Assembly: GCF_003953935.1 (NCBI RefSeq)
Contig: NZ_RXLQ01000002.1
Span: 372,001 to 436,000, forward strand
DNA length: 64,000 nucleotides
Source: Massilia atriviolacea
GTDB taxonomy: Bacteria > Pseudomonadota > Gammaproteobacteria > Burkholderiales > Burkholderiaceae_D
Direction of reading: 5' to 3'
Below, piece after piece: positions 54,552 through 61,500 of the stretch (its first letter is position 1; the number at the start of each line of letters is the position of its first letter). The notes beneath the pieces are model-generated. The model searched no databases. It was not told where the DNA came from and worked only from the letters and a program-made list of their open reading frames with translations. Position numbers and translations under genes: made by a program.

Positions 54552-55316
54552 ATGGAAACCTTGACACCAACCCAAGACGTCACGCCGGCCGCCGCGGCGC
54601 CGCCGGCAACGCCGAAGCGCAAAAGCCGCTTCGCCCGCTTCGCCCGCTTTGCCCTCTACGGTTTGCTGGCGCTGGCCGTCATCCTGGCGCTGTCGCACGT
54701 GCTCTGGAACCGCTCCGGCTCGAACGCATGGGAGCTGGCGATGGACAAGGAGGGCGTGAAGGTGTGGACCATGAAGACGCCCGGCACCGACCTGGTCCGG
54801 ATCAAGGCCGCCACCCGCATCAAGTCGAGCCTGGCGGGCATGGTGAAATTGCTGGAAGACCTGGAAAGCTGCGTCGACGCCAAGTGCTACGACGCCAGCG
54901 TAATCCAGCCGATTGCGACAATGCCGAACCAGTACGCCGCCTTCGTCCAGTTCAAGTTCGACATTCCGGGCCTCAAGACGCGCGAATACGTCCTGCTGCA
55001 GGAGCACATCCAGGACCCGGTCAGCAAAAAGCTCGACATCAACATCATCGCCGCGCCGAACCGGATTCCCCGCGACGCCTGCTGCGTGCGCATTACCCAC
55101 CTGCACAACCACTGGACCCTGACGCCGCTGAAAAACGGCGAACTCGACATCGAATTCATGCAGGACACCGACATCGGCGGCCTGCCTTACTTCCTGGCGA
55201 ACCCGGCGCTGACCTACGGCACCCACGAAATCCTGCTCGGCATGCAAGGCCTGATGAACATGGCCAAGTACCGCGATGCGCGCCTCGCCAACATCCAAGA
55301 ACTGTCCGCCGACTAA
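54552..55316 (+). CDS. Membrane-anchored START-like lipid-binding protein 1
   Basis: A 254-residue protein. A basic Pro/Ala-rich start is followed by one membrane helix (FALYGLLALAVILALSHVLW, residues 33-52), then a START-like domain. The domain begins SNAWELAMDKEGVKVWTM and includes RIPRDACCVRITHLHNHWTLTPL and IEFMQDTDIGGLPYFLANP, the typical pattern of a lipid-binding alpha/beta pocket with a long C-terminal helix. The soluble part should be periplasmic. The next gene is a paralogue with the same layout. START domains bind one hydrophobic molecule in a cavity, so the pair could hand the product from enzymes or the inner membrane to the exporter. Start at 54552 is the first ATG giving the anchor. 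Confidence 0.8.
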   Translation: METLTPTQDVTPAAAAPPATPKRKSRFARFARFALYGLLALAVILALSHVLWNRSGSNAWELAMDKEGVKVWTMKTPGTDLVRIKAATRIKSSLAGMVKLLEDLESCVDAKCYDASVIQPIATMPNQYAAFVQFKFDIPGLKTREYVLLQEHIQDPVSKKLDINIIAAPNRIPRDACCVRITHLHNHWTLTPLKNGELDIEFMQDTDIGGLPYFLANPALTYGTHEILLGMQGLMNMAKYRDARLANIQELSAD

Positions 55317-55335
55317 ACCAACACCGGGAGAAAAC

Positions 55336-56118
55336 ATGCAAGCGCAAATCACCACACCGATGGCCGAAGCGGTCGCTCCAGCGGCCCACGGCAAGGCTGG
55401 CCCGTCGCGGCTGCGGCGTTACCTGAAGAACACCCTGAAGTTCCTGCTGGGCCTGATCGTCCTGAGCTTTTTCGCCAACTGGCTGTGGATACTGTCCGGT
55501 TCGAATCAGTGGGAGCTCAAGATCGACGAGGGCGGCACCCAGGTCTACACCCTCAAGGCGCCGGGCGCGACGATGCTCAAGATCCGGGCAGTGATGCAGA
55601 CCAAGGAATTCACCCTCAGCAACCACCTGGCGCCCTTGCTCGACACCAGCATCCAGGACGACTGCGCCAGGTGGGTGCCTGGCTGCCTGAGCTACAAGAT
55701 CCTGACACCCTGGAACCCCAAGACCCAGAGCAATGTGACCATGTGGACCCTGGGCATGCCGGGTCCGTTCTCGCCGCGCGAAATCCTGCTGCAAGGCCAG
55801 CTGACCCAGGACCCGGCGAGCAAGGTGCTGACCCTGGAAAATATCGCTGTGCCGAACAGGATCGCCCCGAACGACTGCTGCGTGCGCCTTTCGCATGTGC
55901 ACAACGTGTGGCGCTACACCCCGGTGGGGGACGGCAACATCAAGGTGGAATTCGTCAACGACATGGACATGGGCGGTGCGTTTCCCAAGTTCCTGCTGAA
56001 CCTGGGCGCCCCCGGAGAAATCCACAAGATGCTGACCGTCGACAACCCCAAGCTGCTGCGCCAGGAAAAATACCGCAATGCGCGCCTGGATTTCATCGAT
56101 GAAGGCCTGGCCAAATGA
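55336..56118 (+). CDS. Membrane-anchored START-like lipid-binding protein 2
   Basis: A 260-residue paralogue of the preceding protein with the same design: a short basic N-terminus, one membrane helix near residues 35-55 (FLLGLIVLSFFANWLWILSG), then a START-like domain. Matching segments are NQWELKIDEGGTQVYTLKAPG, NRIAPNDCCVRLSHVHNVW and VEFVNDMDMGGAFPKFLLN. Both copies keep the cysteine pair DCCVR/ACCVR. ATG 55336 follows GGGAG. The stop overlaps the ligase start. Two diverged copies suggest either a heterodimer or two successive lipid-handling steps. Confidence 0.8.
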   Translation: MQAQITTPMAEAVAPAAHGKAGPSRLRRYLKNTLKFLLGLIVLSFFANWLWILSGSNQWELKIDEGGTQVYTLKAPGATMLKIRAVMQTKEFTLSNHLAPLLDTSIQDDCARWVPGCLSYKILTPWNPKTQSNVTMWTLGMPGPFSPREILLQGQLTQDPASKVLTLENIAVPNRIAPNDCCVRLSHVHNVWRYTPVGDGNIKVEFVNDMDMGGAFPKFLLNLGAPGEIHKMLTVDNPKLLRQEKYRNARLDFIDEGLAK

Positions 56119-57521
56119 TGGCGGCGGCAATCAACTGGACGGGCGAGCGGCTGGCGCAGTTCGGCCGGCGCCTGGTCGCCATCGACGAATCGGGCGCTGT
56201 CACGTATGCCGAGTTCCTCGACAAGGTGGTGCTGTGGCGCGCCACTGTGGCGCAGTGGGGCGTGACGGCGGGCGAGCGGGTGGGACTGGTCTCGCACTAC
56301 CACATCGACGTGGTGGCGCTGCTGCAGGCGCTGGTGGAGGCCGGCTGCATCGTGATTCCCCTGTCCGAAGACGACCGCAGCCTGTTCGACGAACGCCTGC
56401 TTACCGTGTGCGCCACCAGGCTGGTGACGGTGCCGGCCTTTGGTGAGATCGGCCCGGCCAGCGTCGCCTGCCGGGCGCTCCCGCCAGGCCCGCTGCATGG
56501 CTTGCTGGAACCGATGGTGGCGGCGGGGCGGCCCGGTGTCGTCATCTTTACCTCGGGCAGCACCGGCAAGGGCAAGGCCGTGCTGCTGGACTACGAACGC
56601 ATGACGCAAAAGTTTCGCGGCAAGGTGCGCGATGCCTTCCGTACGCTGCTGTTCCTGAAACTCGACCACATCGGCGGCCTGAACACGCTGTTTTCGGTGA
56701 TCTTTAACGGCGGCACCATCGTCACCTGCGCCTCGCGCCAGGCCAGGGATATCTGCGCCTGCATCGAGCAGTACCGGGTGGAACTGCTGCCGACCACGCC
56801 GTCGTTCCTGACCATGCTGCTGATGTCGGGGGTGCAGCGCCAGTTCGACCTGTCTTCGCTCAAGGTCATTACCTACGGCACCGAAGCAATGCCGGCCTCG
56901 ACGCTGGCGAGCCTGCACAGCGCGCTGCCGGGGGTGCTGCTCAAGCAGACCTACGGCCTGTCCGAGCTCGGCATCCTGGCCACCAGGTCGAAGGATTCCA
57001 CATCCAGATGGATGAAGATCGGCGGCGAGGGCTTCGAGGTGCAGGTGCGCGACGGCGTGCTGTGGATCAGGAGCGCGCAAGCCATGCTGGGCTACCTGAA
57101 CGCGCCCAGCCCCTTCGATGCGGACGGCTGGTACAACACCGGCGACCGGGTCGAGGTCGATGGCGAGTACCTCCACATCCTGGGCCGCGAGTCGGAAATC
57201 ATCAACGTCGCCGGCGAGAAAGTCTTTCCGATTGAAGTGGAGAGTTTTCTTCTCACCATCGACAACGTCAGGGACGTGCTGGTGCGCGCCAAAAAGAGTC
57301 CGGTGGTGGGCCAGATGGTCTGGGCCGAGTTTCTGCTGGACCAGGCAGAAGACAGCGCCACCTTCAAGAAGCGCGTCATCGAGCAATGCCAGCGCCATCT
57401 GGCGCCGTTCAAGGTGCCCGGCTTCATCACCATCGGCGACGACGACAGCCTGGTCGGCGCCCGCTTCAAGAAGATTCGCCTGGATAAGCCATTACCCGCA
57501 ACAACCACACACGGAGCATGA
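56115..57521 (+). CDS. Adenylate-forming acid-CoA/ACP ligase
   Basis: A 468-residue ANL-family enzyme that activates a carboxylic acid as its adenylate. The phosphate-binding loop is FTSGSTGKGKAV (near residue 142). The aryl/acyl pocket region follows (PTTPSFLTMLL), then the adenine motif YGLSELG near 288, the hinge GRESEIINVAGEKVFPIEVE near 358, and a C-terminal lysine in GARFKKIRLDKP. It is shorter than fatty-acyl-AMP ligases (about 580) and lacks their insertion, so an aryl or short-chain acid is plausible. It overlaps the START gene by ATGA and the reductase gene likewise. With the free ACP two genes on, it probably supplies the starter unit. The substrate cannot be read from sequence. 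Confidence 0.85.
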   Translation: MMAAAINWTGERLAQFGRRLVAIDESGAVTYAEFLDKVVLWRATVAQWGVTAGERVGLVSHYHIDVVALLQALVEAGCIVIPLSEDDRSLFDERLLTVCATRLVTVPAFGEIGPASVACRALPPGPLHGLLEPMVAAGRPGVVIFTSGSTGKGKAVLLDYERMTQKFRGKVRDAFRTLLFLKLDHIGGLNTLFSVIFNGGTIVTCASRQARDICACIEQYRVELLPTTPSFLTMLLMSGVQRQFDLSSLKVITYGTEAMPASTLASLHSALPGVLLKQTYGLSELGILATRSKDSTSRWMKIGGEGFEVQVRDGVLWIRSAQAMLGYLNAPSPFDADGWYNTGDRVEVDGEYLHILGRESEIINVAGEKVFPIEVESFLLTIDNVRDVLVRAKKSPVVGQMVWAEFLLDQAEDSATFKKRVIEQCQRHLAPFKVPGFITIGDDDSLVGARFKKIRLDKPLPATTTHGA

Positions 57522-58261
57522 CCATGTCGGAATTGGCAAAGAAAGTCGCTGTCGTCAGCGGCGGCAGCAAGGGTTTGGGGTTCGGCATCTGCAAGAGCCT
57601 GCTGGCGGACGGTTACCACGTGGCCACTTTCAGCCGCAAGAGCACGCCCGAACTGGACGAATTGCTGATGCGTAGCGAAGGCCGGCTGTACTGGGAGGCG
57701 CTGGACATCTGCGACGACGGCCAGCTGGGCGGCTATCTGCGCCGCGTGAAAGACAAGCTCGGCCGCGTCGGCTACCTCGTCAACAGCGCCGGCATGGCCC
57801 ACGAGGGCTTGCTCACGATGATGAAGAGCAAGGAAGTGGCGCGCATGATCCAGGTCAACCTGGAAGGCGCCATCAACCTGGCGCAAGCCTGCGTCAAGCA
57901 GATGATGGTCGGCCAGTTCGGCGTGATTCTCAACGTCTCCTCGGTGGTCGGGGTGCGCGGCTTCAAGGGCGTGGCGGCGTACAGCGCCACCAAGGCCGCC
58001 CTCGACGGCCTGACCCGCAGCATGGCCAAGGAGCTGGGGCCGGTCGGCATCCGCGTCAACTCGGTCGCGCCCGGCTTCATGGAAACGGACATGACGTCCG
58101 AGCTGACCGAGGCGCAAAAAGCCCGCCTGGTGCGGCAGACCCCGCTGGCCCGCCTGGGCCGGGTGGACGACGTGTCGTCCGTGGTGCGGTTTTTACTTTC
58201 CGATGCATCCGGTTTCATCACCGGTCAAACGCTCGTCGTCGACGGCGGCCTAACAGTCTGA
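57518..58261 (+). CDS. Short-chain dehydrogenase/reductase, FabG-like
   Basis: A 247-residue SDR. The cofactor motif GGSKGLGFG is at residues 15-23, then NSAGMAH, the catalytic Ser in ILNVSSVVG, and Tyr/Lys in AAYSATKAAL. The C-terminal FITGQTLVVDGGL is typical of 3-oxoacyl-ACP reductases. The start is the ATG of an ATGA overlap; an alternative ATG six bases on (MSELAKK) is equally possible. In this operon it probably reduces a beta-keto intermediate on the free ACP or on the polyketide. NADPH preference cannot be judged firmly. Confidence 0.9.
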   Translation: MTMSELAKKVAVVSGGSKGLGFGICKSLLADGYHVATFSRKSTPELDELLMRSEGRLYWEALDICDDGQLGGYLRRVKDKLGRVGYLVNSAGMAHEGLLTMMKSKEVARMIQVNLEGAINLAQACVKQMMVGQFGVILNVSSVVGVRGFKGVAAYSATKAALDGLTRSMAKELGPVGIRVNSVAPGFMETDMTSELTEAQKARLVRQTPLARLGRVDDVSSVVRFLLSDASGFITGQTLVVDGGLTV

Positions 58262-58274
58262 ACAGGAGATTTGC

Positions 58275-58544
58275 ATGATGAGCAGCGAAGTGAGGAGTGT
58301 GATCGACAAGGTCATCCGAAAAATTGCCGAGGAACGCAGCCTGAGCCTGCCGGCGTTGAAGGACGACACCGAAATCGTGGACGAACTCGGGTTCTCTTCG
58401 ATGATGGTGGCCGGCCTGATCGCCAACCTGGAAGAAGAGCTCGGCGTCGATCCGTTCCAGGACGAGGACGTGATGATCACCGACATCCGCACCATCAAAC
58501 ACCTTTGCGATGTGTATGTGAGCTGCCTCGCCCGCAGCCGCTGA
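58275..58544 (+). CDS. Free-standing acyl carrier protein
   Basis: An 89-residue acidic carrier protein. The phosphopantetheine serine is most likely Ser42 in ELGFSSMMVAG, where the usual Asp of the DSL motif is replaced by Ser. Helices II and III follow (LIANLEEELGVDPF, IRTIKHLCDVYVSCL). AGGAGA precedes the start. It lies between the ligase/reductase pair and the third PKS, which begins directly with a KS and has no ACP of its own at the N-terminus. It is therefore the natural donor of the starter to that KS. All this is from layout; no partner interaction can be seen. Confidence 0.88.
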   Translation: MMSSEVRSVIDKVIRKIAEERSLSLPALKDDTEIVDELGFSSMMVAGLIANLEEELGVDPFQDEDVMITDIRTIKHLCDVYVSCLARSR

Positions 58545-58579
58545 GCACGGCGCTTCCGTTTTTCGAGAGATAGGACCGC

Positions 58580-61500
58580 ATGAATATCAAGGACCAACGT
58601 GTTGCCGTTATCGGGATGTCGGGGAAATTCCCCGGTGCCAATAGTGTTGCCGAGTTCTGGGAGAACATCTGCGCGAAGAAGGACAGCATTCGCGCGCTAT
58701 CGGACGAAGAACTGCGAAGCGCCGGCGTGCCCGAGCGCGATATCGCCGACAGCGCCTACGTGAAAGCGTCGGCCCTGCTGGACGACGTGGCGATGTTCGA
58801 CCCCGGCTTCTTCAGGATCTCGCCGCTGGAGGCGGAGCTGATGGATCCGCAGATCCGCCTGCTGCTGCAATGCGCGTGGGAAACGCTGGAAGATGCCGGC
58901 CACGCCCGCAAGGAAGCCCAGAACATCGGCGTGTTTGCCGGCGCGGGCGGGGTCACGACCAGCTATTTCGCCAATTTCGTCAATCTCGACCAGCGCTTCA
59001 AGAAGATCACGGCGGGTGCTACGCACCTGGGCAACGACAAGGATTTCCTTGCGACCTATATTTCGTACAAGCTGAACCTGACCGGTCCGAGCATGACCGT
59101 GCAGACCGCGTGCTCGACCTCGCTGGTGGCCCTGCATCAGGCGTGCCAGAGCGTCTTGCATGGCGAATGCGCCATGGCGCTTGCCGGCGGCGTCACCGTG
59201 CGCGTGCCGCACGTGCAGGGCTATCACTATCAGGAAGGCTACATTTTTTCGCGCTCCGGGCAGATCAGGGCCTTCGACGAGGCGGCCGACGGCGTGGTGT
59301 TCGGCAGCGGGCTGGGCTTGGTGCTGGTCAAGCGCCTGGCCGACGCGATTGCCGACGGCGACCATATTTACGCCGTCATCAAGGGCTCGGCCATCATGAA
59401 CGACGGCAAGGGCAAGATGAGCTATGCCGCCAGCAGCGCCAAGGGGCAGATCGCCTGCGTGCGCGCGGCGCTGGCCAGGGCCGATGTGGAGGCGGGGTCG
59501 ATCGGCTTCGTCGAGTCGCACGGCACCGGCACGCTCATGGGCGACCCGGAAGAGGTCAAGGCCCTGTCCGCCGCCTTCAAGGAGCAGACCGACAAGAAGG
59601 CGTTTTGCGCGCTGGGCGCGGTCAAGGCCAACATCGGCCACCTGGAGGCGGCGGCCGGCATTGCCGGCTTCATCAAGGCGGTGCTCGCGGTCAGGCACGG
59701 CCTGATTCCGCCGACCGCGCACTACGCCACACCGAATCCCCGTATCAAATTCGACAATACGCCGTTTTTCATCAATGGCGGCCTGCAGCAATGGGACGAT
59801 GGCGGCAAGCCACGGCGCGCGGCGGTCAACAGCCTGGGCGTCGGCGGGACCAATGCGTTTGTGATTATCGAGAATTATGTCGCGCCAAAACGGTCCGGCA
59901 AGAAAGTTGCCAGCGGGCCGGTCGTGGTGCCGCTGTCGGCAAAATCGTCCGCCAGCCTGCATGGCCAGGTGCAGAAGCTGGCCGCTTTCCTCGCCAGCGA
60001 ACCCGTGCTCGATCTTGCCGACCTGGCCTACACCCTGCAGACCGGACGCGAGGCCATGGGCATGCGCGCTGCCTTCGTGGCCGGGTCGCTGGCCGAACTG
60101 CGGACGCGGCTCGCCAATTTCCTCGACGGCAATCCGGACAGCCTGCCCGAAGGCGAAACGGCCGCAGCGTGGGTCGGCGGCGCCGACATCGACTGGCATG
60201 CGCTCAATGGGAGCGCCAGGCGCAAGCGCGTCAGCCTGCCGACCTACGCGTTCGCCAGACAGCGCTGTTGGATCGATCCTGTTGCTGCCGCTCCCGCCGC
60301 GGCGATGCTGCATCCACTGCTGCACGTCAACAAGTCCGATCTGAACGAGCAAAAGTACAGCTCGACCTTCAACGGCGAAGAATTCTTCCTGAAGGACCAT
60401 CTGGTGCGCACCAAACCGGGCGCATCGGCGCTGCAGAAGGTGCTGCCGGCGGTCGCCTGCCTTGAAATGGCGCGCGCCGCCATCGAGCAGGCCGCGCCCG
60501 TCCACGCGGACGCCAGCGTGCTGGAACTGCGCGACATCGTCTGGCTGCGGCCCATCCCGGTCGACGCCGACACGCAGGTCAACATCGCCATCGTGGCGGA
60601 CCAGCGCATCGGCTTCGAGATCTACGCATCGGACGACCAGATTCACTGCCAGGGCTGGTGCCAGTTCAGCACCGGTGTCACGGCCGAACGCTTCGATCCC
60701 GCGCAGTTGACCGAATCGATGGGGCAGGGCCACTGGTCCGGGCCCGCGCTGTACGCCGCGTTCGAGACAATGGGACTGGCCTACGGGCCGGCGCACCGGC
60801 CGATCGCCGGCATCGAGCGCGGCGACCGGGCCTTGCTCGCCCGTCTGAACCTGCCGGCCAGCGTGCAGGCCGGCGGCGCGGCCTATGTGCTGCATCCGAG
60901 CCTGATGGACGGCGCCTTGCAGGCGGCCACGGTGCTGATGTTCGATCCGGCCCGTCCGCCACGCGCGCCGATCGTGCCGTTCGCGATCGACAGCGTGCAG
61001 CTGCTGGCCCCATGCAGCGCCGAGATGCTGGTCTGGGCACGCCATGCGGACGGCGACAAGGCGGCCAGCTTCGATATCGACATGCTCGACGTTGACGGCA
61101 ATCTGTGCGTGCGCATCCGTGGCTTTGCGCCGCGCCCGCTGGGCCGCGAAGTACCCGGCAGCCTGCTGGCCACCCGCGAATGGCAGCGCAACGACGCGGC
61201 GGCCGGCCAGGCGGCGCACGCCGAGCAGCATGTGATGCTGTGCGGGCTGCCGCAGGTCGACGCCGACAGGATCGCGCGCGACTGCCTGGTGCGGCCGCTC
61301 GATTCCGGCGAGGACGCCGCAACGCGCTACGCCGACATGGCGCTGGCCTGCTTCGACAAGCTCCAGTCGCTCGTCAACAGCAAGCCGCAAGGAAAAACCC
61401 TGTTGCAGCTGGTGCTGCCGAACACGGAAGAAAATACCCTGTACGCCGGCCTGTCCGGCATGTTCAAGACCGCCACCCTGGAAAACCCGCAGGTGGCCGG

